NCBI RefSeq assembly: GCF_000236905.1
Contig: NC_016526.1
Coordinates: 682,001-746,000 of the forward strand
Origin: Tetrapisispora phaffii CBS 4417
Taxonomy: Eukaryota; Ascomycota; Saccharomycetes; Saccharomycetales; Saccharomycetaceae
DNA length: 64,000 nucleotides
Direction of reading: 5' to 3'
Below the pieces are notes generated by a model. It searched no databases. It worked only from the letters and a program-made list of their open reading frames with translations, and was not told the origin of the DNA. Each line of letters begins with the position of its first letter. Position 1 is the stretch's first letter. Below, piece by piece: positions 44,489 through 53,768 of this stretch. Made by a program: the position numbers and the translations under genes.

Positions 44489-44783
44489 GACGAAATATCA
44501 TTAATATTAAGCAAGTCAAGTTACTTTTACAGCCAATAAAGTAGTTAATTAATTGTATGTAATTATGATAATGTTATTGATATATTAATTGTTAACTTTT
44601 AGCTCAAAGTTTTGGTTAATAACTTTGTCATCAAAATCGATACACAAAAATCTATAAATATTTTAATGAATTAGTGAATTTATTAATGTGAGATATATAC
44701 AGGAAACAAAATTGTACAGTTTATTCTTTTGCACAAACTATATAGTTTTAATACAATGGATATTCAGTTGAGATAGCATGAAT

Positions 44784-45581
44784 TTAATCAGTGTTAATTT
44801 TAATTTTCTCATTTGTTAATTGAGAATTCAGTAGATACAATTCAGAAAGCACCTTATTCTTAGTCTTCTTTTGAAATCTACCAGGAACATCTTCCAATAC
44901 ACGAATATTTTTTGATTTGAAAGTATCGTTAGTCAAATGAATAGCATTTGGTTCGGACTCTTTGAATCTCTGCTGCTTACCAGATAATATTTCTTGAGTA
45001 AAGTAATCTTTAAATTCCAATGGTGTCTTCATGGTAGTTAACAAGTAGTCTGGTATCAAGTAACCTGTCTTTGATTGTAGTAACTTCGTAAACTTGAACT
45101 TGAAAGCTAAATCATCAAAGTCCTTCTTCAGAACTGCATCTGAGATTTCAGAAACAGGAGCATTACTTACATCGGAAACTGATTCATTATAAGCACTGAT
45201 TAGTATTTCGTTGATTTCCAACTCATCCTTGACCTTATGTGAAGTCAACCAAGTGTTGAAGCGCACATTGGCAATTGCTTCCTTTCTAGCCCTATTATCT
45301 ACATAACCAATCTCTTCACCGATGAAATTATCAGCATTAAGTTTCATTACTTTCCCTTTAGTACTTTCACTTTGAGATGCTGCTGAAACAGCAGCACCAC
45401 CGTCTTCCTCAATCTTCCTCATAATATCTTTTGTATCCTCCACAGGCTTAATCGAATCTTTCTTATTCTTTCTAAACCAATCCATCATGTCGCCACGAAC
45501 AACAGAAGAATGTATTAATCTTCTGCTGGCAAAATTGGATGGCAGATTCTTACCACAACGTAGGATGGCAGATACGGTCAT
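44784..45581 (-). CDS. MRPL13: Mitochondrial ribosomal large-subunit protein YmL13
   Basis: A 265-residue protein (S. cerevisiae Mrpl13, 264) of the mitochondrial 54S subunit. The N-terminus MTVSAILRCGKNLPSNFASRRLIHSSVVRGDMMDWF is a presequence with a typical cleavage region. The core has NADNFIGEEIGYVDNRARKEAI, FNTWLTSHKV and FDDLAFKFKFTKLLQSKTGYLIPDYLLTTMKTP. It occupies the same position as YKR006C, next to MEH1. Mrpl13 is a yeast-specific or mL50-type protein, so identification leans on these blocks plus synteny. Confidence 0.92.
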   Translation of the reverse strand: MTVSAILRCGKNLPSNFASRRLIHSSVVRGDMMDWFRKNKKDSIKPVEDTKDIMRKIEEDGGAAVSAASQSESTKGKVMKLNADNFIGEEIGYVDNRARKEAIANVRFNTWLTSHKVKDELEINEILISAYNESVSDVSNAPVSEISDAVLKKDFDDLAFKFKFTKLLQSKTGYLIPDYLLTTMKTPLEFKDYFTQEILSGKQQRFKESEPNAIHLTNDTFKSKNIRVLEDVPGRFQKKTKNKVLSELYLLNSQLTNEKIKINTD

Positions 45582-46118
45582 TTTCCTTGCTCTTTCTTGT
45601 ATTTATTCTCTAAGAACCTTCCAGGTACAAAAGCAGCGGTAATTAAAATGTGAATGAATACTGATTTAATCATGAATCATTCAGATATACATACATACCT
45701 ATTTCACACTCTATATTTTTTAATATGTTTCATTTAAGATATCAAAAGTTTACAAAATTATGTTTTGAAATTTTGAGGTGAACAGCAAAAAATGAAATTG
45801 TAATAATAAAACCAAAGCTAAGGCCATGAGTCGAAAGAGAAGTAAAAGAGAAAAACAAAGTGAAGCTATATTAGTTTTTAGACATTAAGATTGCAACTGA
45901 CTAAGTTGCTTTCTTAGAGTTTTATTATTTTCCAAGATTGAAAGGTTATAAAATCTAGCTTATATTTTCATACTAGTGATTGAGGTTGATTTAATAGTTT
46001 TTAGAGATAAGGGATCAACGTTTTTGGACGAGATCAGACCTAAAGAGATATTCAACGACAAAGTTTCTGATCAAGTGCTAAGATAACTGCTAATTGTTAA
46101 AGGCGTGGATTTGAAGAA
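45582..46118. other. Divergent MRPL13/MEH1 intergenic region
   Basis: 537 bp promoter region for both genes. No motif was recognised beyond AT-rich tracts. Confidence 0.4.
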
Positions 46119-46667
46119 ATGGGTATAATTTTTAGCTGTTGCAGAGAGGACAGTTCTGACGAGGACGAAGCCCTATTAAGAGAACATCAAAGTGGATATG
46201 GCGGAGTGGATGAGTCCAGTGAATATGAAGACCGTCTCTCTGCTAAGATATTGAAAGAACAGGAGCAAAAGCTGCAGCAAAGGAATGAAGAACTTAGAGA
46301 GATTGTAGAAAATCTGAACGGCAAATTGATTGATATTTCAATGGTGAGCAATAGCGATATTGTTGTCCAAAGCAGCGATTTAGACGACACTGCGAGATCA
46401 CAGCTTGCTGAGCAGAAGAACAACGACAATTATATGGAACTTGAGCAGGGGCAAGATGCTGGCCAAGTGCAATATCAAGAGAATGAACAACTACAGGAAC
46501 AGGTTCGGAAACACCAACCGACTATATCACAATTGGATAGTAAGACATTGACAAGTGCTATGAGAGGAGCTTTAAAGACATTGCACGACTCAATTTTCTC
46601 AGAGCTAGACGATTCATTGACTAAAGCGGCACTCAAAAACACAAAAGAGCTAACTATGTCATTGTAA
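46119..46667 (+). CDS. MEH1: EGO complex subunit Meh1/Ego1 (vacuolar TORC1 anchor)
   Basis: A 182-residue protein (S. cerevisiae Meh1, 184). It begins MGIIFSCCRED: Gly2 for N-myristoylation and Cys7/Cys8 for palmitoylation, which anchor the EGO (Ragulator-like) complex to the vacuole. EDEALLREHQSGYGG is conserved. It is followed by a coiled-coil region (QEQKLQQRNEELREIVENLNGKLIDISMVSNSDIVVQ) shared with yeast Meh1, then a Gln/Glu-rich part and a C-terminal amphipathic helix. EGO binds the Gtr1-Gtr2 GTPases and supports amino acid activation of TORC1 and microautophagy. Position equals YKR007W. Confidence 0.95.
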   Translation: MGIIFSCCREDSSDEDEALLREHQSGYGGVDESSEYEDRLSAKILKEQEQKLQQRNEELREIVENLNGKLIDISMVSNSDIVVQSSDLDDTARSQLAEQKNNDNYMELEQGQDAGQVQYQENEQLQEQVRKHQPTISQLDSKTLTSAMRGALKTLHDSIFSELDDSLTKAALKNTKELTMSL

Positions 46668-47331
46668 GAAAAGAAAAAAACAGCAGCTGCTCTAAGTTCA
46701 AATGGAACACCAACAACAATAACAACTAACACAGTATAGCGTTAAGACCATAACACCAGGACTATAAACTGATATTTTAAAATCACAAGGCATGCATCAT
46801 CACCATAATTGATAGATCGTTTCCCTTCCTTCACAAATAACAGAGAAGCATCGAACCACTAAGGGATGCGATGGAACAATTAACATATGTAATATATGTA
46901 ATATATATATGTATATATAGATGAGAGACATATAAGTAATATAAAACAGCATGAAATCAATAATTTCTCATTACAACCGTTACTTTTATAGCTGACAGAA
47001 GGTAGTTCCATCCCATTTCTGGTATTTTACTAACACGACCCCGTACAAACACTATCGCACATCGGTAATTTCCACGCTCGAAACAGTTTTCGAAATGTTC
47101 AACATCAAATTTTAAACAAAACAAGTAACAACAACTATTCAAAGATTAAGATGTATACTAATTTCGACGGTTGACTGTTGGACAGATACAGAGGCCTTGT
47201 TTAGAGCATTGACGGAATTACTTGTGATTGACTGTTATTTATCGATTTTCAGTTCTATTGATCCGTAGCTTTTTAAGAACGAATAATATAACTCAAGGGA
47301 AACCAAAAACAATCGAAAAGAACATATAGTC
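46668..47331 (+). other. MEH1/RSC4 intergenic region
   Basis: 664 bp. It contains a TA microsatellite at about 46887-46920. The minus-strand frame 46957-47142 has no support. No regulatory motif was recognised. Confidence 0.4.
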
Positions 47332-49005
47332 ATGCCACCTAGAAAGAAGAAAGTCGCTGAAGAAGAGGTTGTTGCTGAGGAAGTTGATAACAGCAAGTAT
47401 GTTGCCGGTAAGAAGCCAAGAGGCGATTCGAAAGTGTTGCCGATTGATTACAATACGCCATTGGATCCAGATTCTGAGTTGTTCAAAGAACAATGGTCGA
47501 TTCCAAAATTGAATTCCTTTAATGATTCTGTTCTAGATAACTTAACAGAATCATACAGGGCGCTATTCAAGGATTTCATTAAGCTACCAAGTAGGAAATT
47601 CCATCCACAGTACTATTATAAGATCGACAAGCCTATTTCCATCAATGAAATTAAATCAAGAAACTATGAATTCGCTGGTGGTGCTAAGACTCTATTGCTG
47701 GATATTGAACTATTGCACAAAAATTGTGCAGTTTATAATGAACCTGATAGTTTGATTGTGAAAAACTCTCTACAAATTGTCAATTATATTAAATATGAAT
47801 TATTAAAAGCTAAAAATATTGAAAGAAATTATAATATTACAGACGATGTGAGAAAAAAATTATTGGCATACATGGATCGTCTTATCGAGGCAACTGATAA
47901 AGAGCTCGAGATAGAGTTCGAGTCAGGATTTGTCGACGTCGATGATAAAATTAGGTTAAGTGCTCCCTTCATGGAATTAGTCGATAGAGACGAACTTGGT
48001 GAATACTATGAAGTAATATATAGGCCAATGGCTTTATCTCCAATAAGGAAGAACTTGGAAGTTGGTTTATATGCCAAGATATATGACTTTATAATAGACG
48101 TTCATTTAGTCTTTCAGAACGCACTTGTATTCAACGATCCAGAGACAATAATTTATCAAGATGCAAAGAAGCTGTTACGTTTCTTTAATAAAATTATGAA
48201 CGAAAAGTTTTTCGCCGAATTATTAGATGCTAGTGAACGTGGGGAAGTAAAGCTAGTATTGGATAAATCTGATTTTAACCAATATTTAGGTCCAACCATT
48301 ATTAAAACAAGTCATGCAGTTCTCGAAGACAGTGAAGCTGCCAACTATGATTTTAACCATGTCGAAGGTTTAGGGAATGGCTACACTCAAGAAATTTTAT
48401 CCGAGGATTATCTGTTAGGTCCGTCCTCTTCAAACACTAATATGATCAATAAACCATCAAGAAAGAATTTTGACTATTTACCAAAAGTTATGAAATATAA
48501 TCTTTTGAAATCCTTAAAGAAAGAAGTCGTCTCTTCGGATCACGTAATCCAACACAAACCCTATGAGATGATAAACCAAGTTGCAATCTATTCATCTAAG
48601 AATTATTACAGTTTAGCAATAAGACCTTTACCAGGTTCAAGACCTGCTTGCAACCAAGAATGGATTGAATATATTTTTAACGGTCGCGATCTTAACGTAC
48701 ACGAAAATATGTTTTCATTCTCCTTGCAACCTATCCAAACATTCATCACTTTAACAGCTGATATCAATGATAATACTCACGACATCACTTTGAAACTAAA
48801 TAAAGATATAATACCAAAAAACAACCAAACTAACAACTCTGCACAACCAGTTGATGAAAATACTAAAAAATTAGTATCTGTATCGGATAAAGTTACCTTT
48901 GATCTAAGACTAAATGAGGGACTCAACATAATAGAGTTGAATTGTAAAGATAATGCGAATAATACTTCAGAGGTGATGAAGTTTTGGGTTAACGTTTTAC
49001 CATAA
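47332..49005 (+). CDS. RSC4: RSC chromatin remodelling subunit with tandem bromodomains
   Basis: A 557-residue nuclear protein (S. cerevisiae Rsc4, 625). After a basic/acidic N-terminus (MPPRKKKVAEEE) come two bromodomains, at about residues 65-165 (FIKLPSRKFHPQYYYKIDKPISINEIKSRNY ... NCAVYNEPDS) and 195-300 (MELVDRDELGEYYEVIYRPMAL ... FQNALVFNDPETIIY). Both Asn of the acetyl-lysine pocket (VYNEP, VFNDP) are present. In Rsc4 the second bromodomain reads H3K14ac. The C-terminal β-rich domain (PGSRPACNQEWIEYIFNGRDL ... FWVNVLP) tethers it to RSC. The shorter length is in the linker. Follows MEH1 as in S. cerevisiae. Confidence 0.95.
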   Translation: MPPRKKKVAEEEVVAEEVDNSKYVAGKKPRGDSKVLPIDYNTPLDPDSELFKEQWSIPKLNSFNDSVLDNLTESYRALFKDFIKLPSRKFHPQYYYKIDKPISINEIKSRNYEFAGGAKTLLLDIELLHKNCAVYNEPDSLIVKNSLQIVNYIKYELLKAKNIERNYNITDDVRKKLLAYMDRLIEATDKELEIEFESGFVDVDDKIRLSAPFMELVDRDELGEYYEVIYRPMALSPIRKNLEVGLYAKIYDFIIDVHLVFQNALVFNDPETIIYQDAKKLLRFFNKIMNEKFFAELLDASERGEVKLVLDKSDFNQYLGPTIIKTSHAVLEDSEAANYDFNHVEGLGNGYTQEILSEDYLLGPSSSNTNMINKPSRKNFDYLPKVMKYNLLKSLKKEVVSSDHVIQHKPYEMINQVAIYSSKNYYSLAIRPLPGSRPACNQEWIEYIFNGRDLNVHENMFSFSLQPIQTFITLTADINDNTHDITLKLNKDIIPKNNQTNNSAQPVDENTKKLVSVSDKVTFDLRLNEGLNIIELNCKDNANNTSEVMKFWVNVLP

Positions 49006-49481
49006 AACAAAAACCCAAATTGTGAAAAGAGATAATTATAATAACAACAATAAGCTGGCAAAGGGCTAACTTGTATTTAGATATCATTTAATATATTAAA
49101 TAAGTAAATAATAAATAAATACTATGTTTTATGACACTTGGCTATAGTAATAATTCACAAGTTGTAGGTTCCAGTGACTATGTTGATGTTATTTACCCGG
49201 AAATAGTTAGGTTGTGCGGTATTTTCAGCGGAACATTCTTGGTTTCTGAAATCATCATCAAAGGCAAAATGTCAAGATCAATTAATCTACCTTGGACATT
49301 ACACTTTGAACCTTTATCAACTTCAAAATATTTGAAGTTGATGCTATTTGAGGCTACACCATGTATATATACATTCCCTGAAAGTCACTGAAGGTTATGT
49401 CTTGTTTCGATAGGAGAATAACTATTGCGATTGAAAGGCATATAAATTCATATAAAACGAAGCATCAAAAATTGACGTCCG
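49006..49481 (+). other. RSC4/KTR-like intergenic region with a Reb1 site
   Basis: 476 bp. TTACCCG (Reb1 core) is at 49193-49199 and a 27-bp palindrome at 49316-49342 (listed). An ATG-started frame of 86 codons (49131-49391) spans both elements; it has no recognised family and I consider it promoter sequence (about 0.15 as a gene). Confidence 0.5.
49316..49342. repeat. 27-bp palindrome with 12-bp perfect arms
   Basis: ATCAACTTCAAA, spacer ATA, TTTGAAGTTGAT: the arms are exact reverse complements. It lies 140 bp before the ATG of the mannosyltransferase gene and about 115 bp after a Reb1 site, so it may be a dimeric-factor site or form a hairpin in the 5' leader. Function unknown. Confidence 0.85.
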
Positions 49482-50750
49482 ATGTTCGATCATCGATCTT
49501 TTTTCTTCAGGAGAGTTCCTGGAAGGAAATTTATGGTTAGAACATTAACTATAGTTTTAGTTATCATTTTGATAACCGTCGTGCACTTACATTCCAATAG
49601 TTCCGAATTAATTGATAAACTGGTAAGTTACAATGTAGGATCATATTTTAGAGACAATGAAGATCACCAAAGTGTGAATATATCTCAGAATAATAATACC
49701 ACTAAGTTGTATGATGATGATAGCGGCAAAGGTAACGACATTTTATTAACACTGGTAAGAAATAGCGACTTGGATAACATGCTTGAGACCATCAAGCAGT
49801 TTGAAGAGCGTTTCAATTCTCTATTCCATTATGACTGGTATTTTATGAACAATGAAGATTTTACAGAAGATTTTAAAAAGAAAACGACAGAGTTGATATC
49901 GGGAAGAACTAAATTTATTAAAATTCCACATGAATTTTGGTCATATCCTGATAGTATCGATCAAGAAAAGGCAGAGCAAACCAGAGTAGAAGCTAAAAAA
50001 AATAATTTAAATTATGGTGATAGTGAATCATACAGATTTATGTGTCGTTTCAATTCTGGATTCTTCTATAAGCTTGAAGAATTGAGAAATATTGATTATT
50101 ATTGGAGAATAGAACCATCTGTAAGGTTTAAATGTGATATACCTTACGATGTGTTTCAATACATGAGAAGACATAAGAAAATTTATGGTTTCAACATGGC
50201 ATTACAAGAGAATACCCGAACAATTCCTTCTTTGTGGGATACCACAACTGAATTTTTTAAGCAAAATCCAGACTTTATTGCACCTAAAAACAATTATGAT
50301 TTTACTACCGATGATAATGGAAAGTCTTATAATTTATGTCATTTCTGGTCAAATTTTGAAATAGCACACTTGGATTTTTATAGATCTGCAGCCTACAATT
50401 CTTACTTCGATTATTTAGAAGGTAAAGGTGGATTTTTTTACGAAAGATGGGGTGATGCACCAATTCATACATTAGCTGTGAGCTATATGCTGAGAGCTGA
50501 TCAAATTCATTTTGTGGGGAATACTGGTTATTATCATGAACCTAATCAAGATTGTCCGAGGGATATATTGGTTAGGAATTATTTACATTGCGATTGCAAT
50601 GTCAAGAAAGATTTTACTTGGCATAAATATAGTTGCGTGAACAAATTTTTCGAAGTGAATAAGTTTCCTAAACCTGATAGTTACGATTCTTTGGAAAAAA
50701 ATTATCCTGACTTATTTGAAAGCATAGATCAAAAACAAAAAAACAATTAA
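49482..50750 (+). CDS. KRE2/KTR-family alpha-1,2-mannosyltransferase, Ktr1-like
   Basis: A 422-residue type II Golgi membrane protein. A short cytosolic tail (MFDHRSFFFRRVPGRKFMVR) precedes a signal anchor at about 21-37 (TLTIVLVIILITVVHLH), then an Asn-rich stem and a GT15 catalytic domain from about residue 85. Motifs are TLVRNSDLDNMLETIKQFEERFN, SESYRFMCRFNSGFFYKL, YYWRIEPSVRFKCDI, SYNLCHFWSNFEIAHLDF and GGFFYERWGDAPIHTLAVSYML. The family uses GDP-mannose to extend O- and N-linked glycans. The C-terminal DFTWHKYSCVNKFF is closest in my memory to Ktr1, but the sequence is divergent: the usual D in WRVEPD is Ser (IEPSVRF). In S. cerevisiae RSC4 and FOX2 are adjacent with no such gene between them. 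Confidence 0.85.
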   Translation: MFDHRSFFFRRVPGRKFMVRTLTIVLVIILITVVHLHSNSSELIDKLVSYNVGSYFRDNEDHQSVNISQNNNTTKLYDDDSGKGNDILLTLVRNSDLDNMLETIKQFEERFNSLFHYDWYFMNNEDFTEDFKKKTTELISGRTKFIKIPHEFWSYPDSIDQEKAEQTRVEAKKNNLNYGDSESYRFMCRFNSGFFYKLEELRNIDYYWRIEPSVRFKCDIPYDVFQYMRRHKKIYGFNMALQENTRTIPSLWDTTTEFFKQNPDFIAPKNNYDFTTDDNGKSYNLCHFWSNFEIAHLDFYRSAAYNSYFDYLEGKGGFFYERWGDAPIHTLAVSYMLRADQIHFVGNTGYYHEPNQDCPRDILVRNYLHCDCNVKKDFTWHKYSCVNKFFEVNKFPKPDSYDSLEKNYPDLFESIDQKQKNN

Positions 50751-51035
50751 TAAGCAGAATTTTCATGAATAAAATTGATGTTTACTAACAAAAGTAAGAA
50801 GACATTTGCATAATTTAAAGAAGGACACATCTATTTAATATATATATATATATAATTAAATATCTCATTAAACTCTAAAAGTAATATCAAATTTACAATG
50901 CACTGACTACATAAATTTTTGTTTTAATTTATCAAAACATAATATAAAGTTATATTTAATTAAAAAATGAGAAAATGAAAGGGTATATAATTTATGTTGA
51001 AGATAAATTGTAGAATATATATACAAATATAATTT

Positions 51036-53768
51036 TTAAAACTTTGATGAAGATCCAGCTAATTTGATCGCAGCATTGTCCAAAACCACAGCGTTTCTGT
51101 TGACATCAATAGTTTGAAATACAACGACGCCTGCAGGTTGCTTCCATGCTTTCACCTTTAGCTTTTCACCAGGAAAAACGACATTGGTAAATCTAATCTT
51201 TAATTCCGTATATGGACCAAATTTTTCAAATAAGGCTTTTGCTGAAACTCCTAAAGTACACAATCCATGTAAAATTGGTTTAGGAAATTTAACACTCTTA
51301 GCTAGTACTGGATCGATATGCAATGGATTGTAATCACCAGACAATCTATACAACGCAGCTTGGTCTTGAGTAGTGTCAATTTCAACTTCAAAATCGGGGT
51401 TTCTATCTTTAGGAGCTTTGAAATCTGTCATTGCAAACTTGGCTCTATTTTCTCCTTTGATTATTTTATCTTTCGGAACTGATGCGCCTCTAATAAACAT
51501 GGTACCTTCATTGTAGGCAATCAATTTATTTGTTTTAACATCATATGTTTCTGATCCTCCAACAATTACTGCAGCTTTGCCATTCTTATCTAAGACTTGA
51601 ACCGGTTTGACAACTGTTTTGAATTCTCCCTTAGTTGGAATAGTAGAATGTAACTTGAAATATTGTTCACCATGTAATAACATAGCATAATTAAAATTGT
51701 CACATAGTTTTGTAAAATCCAAGGAAGCTGTAGAATTCATAAATGGAATGACAGCAAATGTTGGCAAAATTTGGAAACTTGGATCATTTTCATAAACGTA
51801 TTTTAATTCACTTGCAGTGCAACCCAGTCCAAGATTATAAAGAATAGAATCCTTAAAAGTATATTTAAAAATTCCATCTGATTTTGCTCTTAATGCAGAA
51901 CTTTGTGCATTCTGAATACTTTGAAGTATTGACATCGATGATTCGGTAGTACTAGACGGATTTGTGGTTCCACTAGAAAAATTAACTACTGATTTCCAAT
52001 TGTCTCTAATCATTTCTGGTTTAATATCATCTTTTAATGCTATATAGCCAGAAGCTCTTTGCCATCTAGTCTGGCCACACCAACCTCCACCAACTTCATA
52101 TAATTGTCCAGTCACACCACCTTTTTTCTTATTTTTTAATTGCAATTCATCAGATGCCAGTAAAACGACAAAAGGTGACACTTGCGACGCTTCAAAATGA
52201 TTGTTTAATTCTTTTTCTCCGAAAATTGTTTTCGTCATCGATGTTTCAGCATGTGGAGCTATAACATTAACTCTAATATTTTTCTTGAAACCTTCAATTG
52301 CAGTTGACTTTGAGAACCCAATAATAGCTGATTTTGCTGCTGCATAATTTGCCTGCCCAAAATTACCATAAATACCAGAAGTTGATGTAGTATTAATAAT
52401 ATAACTCATTCCTTTGTTTTGTAAATAATGTGGCCATACTGCTTTAGTCATAGTAAAAGTTGCCAATAAATGAACAGCAATCACATCATTCCATTCTTTA
52501 TCAGTCATTTTAAGAAAAGACCTGTCTCTTAAGATACCAGCATTATTAACCAATACATCAATTTTGCCAAAATTTTTAATTGCATTCTCTACAATTTTAT
52601 TTGATTCTGTAATAATATTGTGAGTATCAGATATAGCAATTTTTTGACCATATTGTTTATTTAATTCATTAACAAACTCCGATGAATCAGTTAAATCATT
52701 GATAACAACCATTGCACCATATTTGGCAAAAAATTTGGCATGAGATTTACCTAAACCAGAATTTGCTCCTGTAATGATAACTACTTTACCTTTAATCGAA
52801 TTAATTTTCAAACTACCTTGATCATTTTGTATTGGTAACGCCTTTGCCTTGGTAATTAGAGCATTATAGTCTGATAATTCAACCGGATGAGATTTTTTAT
52901 TGAAAGGTTTAATATCAGTTTTAAAATCAGTAATGTCATCCCATTTATTTAAAATTGCCTCTGGAGTGAAATAATTTTCATCAGTTGGATTGAAGATTTG
53001 ACCGGCAGATCTTTCCCATCTAATTTGACCATAGAAACCAGCAGCTAATTCAAAAATCGAGTTTGTTACTTTTGTTGTCTCATGAGTCAAATACAATACT
53101 AAAGGTGCAATTTTTTCAGGCCCTAAATTTTTCAAAATATGTTTTGGAATCACATTTTCTGTCATTTTTGATCTTGCCAATGGAGCAATTGAGTTAACCA
53201 TAATATTATTTTTATAGCCTTCTTTTGCTAATGTCTCTGCAAAACCAACTAAACCCATTTTTGCAGCAGAGTAATTTGCTTGGCCAAAATTTCCAAATAA
53301 ACCAGCTGGCGAAGAAGTATTTATAATTCTGCCAAAATTTTGTTCCTTCATATACGACCAAGCTTTCTTAGTTAATTTATAAGAACCATTTAAATGGACG
53401 TCAAGTACATTTGTGAACTCCTTTTCTGTCATATTATTAAATGCTTTATCTCTTAAGATGCCCGCATTATTAATTAAAACATCGATTCTACCCCATTCAT
53501 TAATCACTTGTTCAATAATTCTATCGCCTCGAGTATCAACAGAATCATAATTAGCGATTGCAATACCATTAAACTTTTCTTTAATCTCTTTCACAACCAA
53601 ATCAGCAGCGTTATATGTTTGCCTGTTGATTGTTGTTTTACCTAAATCATTAATTAAGAGTTTTGCACCTCTCTTAGCATACTCCAATGCATAGACCCTT
53701 CCTAAACCACCGCCCGAACCTGTCACCACAACGACTCTGTCCTTAAATAACAAATCAGTATCTGTCAT
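51036..53768 (-). CDS. FOX2: Peroxisomal multifunctional beta-oxidation enzyme
   Basis: A 910-residue enzyme (S. cerevisiae Fox2, 900) with two short-chain dehydrogenase domains and one 2-enoyl-CoA hydratase 2 domain, giving steps two and three of fatty acid beta-oxidation via D-3-hydroxyacyl-CoA. Domain A (~5-300) has TGSGGGLGRVYA and YSAAKMG; domain B (~315-600) has TGANSGLGKSHA and YAAAKSA; the hydratase (~640-910) has ALYRLSGDYNPLHIDP and FPKPILHGLC. The protein ends in SSSKF, a variant of the PTS1 signal SKL. I start at ATG 53768; the frame opens 6 bases earlier with TTG. Position next to RSC4 follows YKR008W-YKR009C, apart from the intervening mannosyltransferase gene. Confidence 0.97.
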   Translation of the reverse strand: MTDTDLLFKDRVVVVTGSGGGLGRVYALEYAKRGAKLLINDLGKTTINRQTYNAADLVVKEIKEKFNGIAIANYDSVDTRGDRIIEQVINEWGRIDVLINNAGILRDKAFNNMTEKEFTNVLDVHLNGSYKLTKKAWSYMKEQNFGRIINTSSPAGLFGNFGQANYSAAKMGLVGFAETLAKEGYKNNIMVNSIAPLARSKMTENVIPKHILKNLGPEKIAPLVLYLTHETTKVTNSIFELAAGFYGQIRWERSAGQIFNPTDENYFTPEAILNKWDDITDFKTDIKPFNKKSHPVELSDYNALITKAKALPIQNDQGSLKINSIKGKVVIITGANSGLGKSHAKFFAKYGAMVVINDLTDSSEFVNELNKQYGQKIAISDTHNIITESNKIVENAIKNFGKIDVLVNNAGILRDRSFLKMTDKEWNDVIAVHLLATFTMTKAVWPHYLQNKGMSYIINTTSTSGIYGNFGQANYAAAKSAIIGFSKSTAIEGFKKNIRVNVIAPHAETSMTKTIFGEKELNNHFEASQVSPFVVLLASDELQLKNKKKGGVTGQLYEVGGGWCGQTRWQRASGYIALKDDIKPEMIRDNWKSVVNFSSGTTNPSSTTESSMSILQSIQNAQSSALRAKSDGIFKYTFKDSILYNLGLGCTASELKYVYENDPSFQILPTFAVIPFMNSTASLDFTKLCDNFNYAMLLHGEQYFKLHSTIPTKGEFKTVVKPVQVLDKNGKAAVIVGGSETYDVKTNKLIAYNEGTMFIRGASVPKDKIIKGENRAKFAMTDFKAPKDRNPDFEVEIDTTQDQAALYRLSGDYNPLHIDPVLAKSVKFPKPILHGLCTLGVSAKALFEKFGPYTELKIRFTNVVFPGEKLKVKAWKQPAGVVVFQTIDVNRNAVVLDNAAIKLAGSSSKF

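Noticed and set aside
49131..49391. 86-codon ATG frame between RSC4 and the KTR-like gene
   Set aside because: It spans a Reb1 site and a long palindrome, has no recognised homologue and lies where a promoter is expected.
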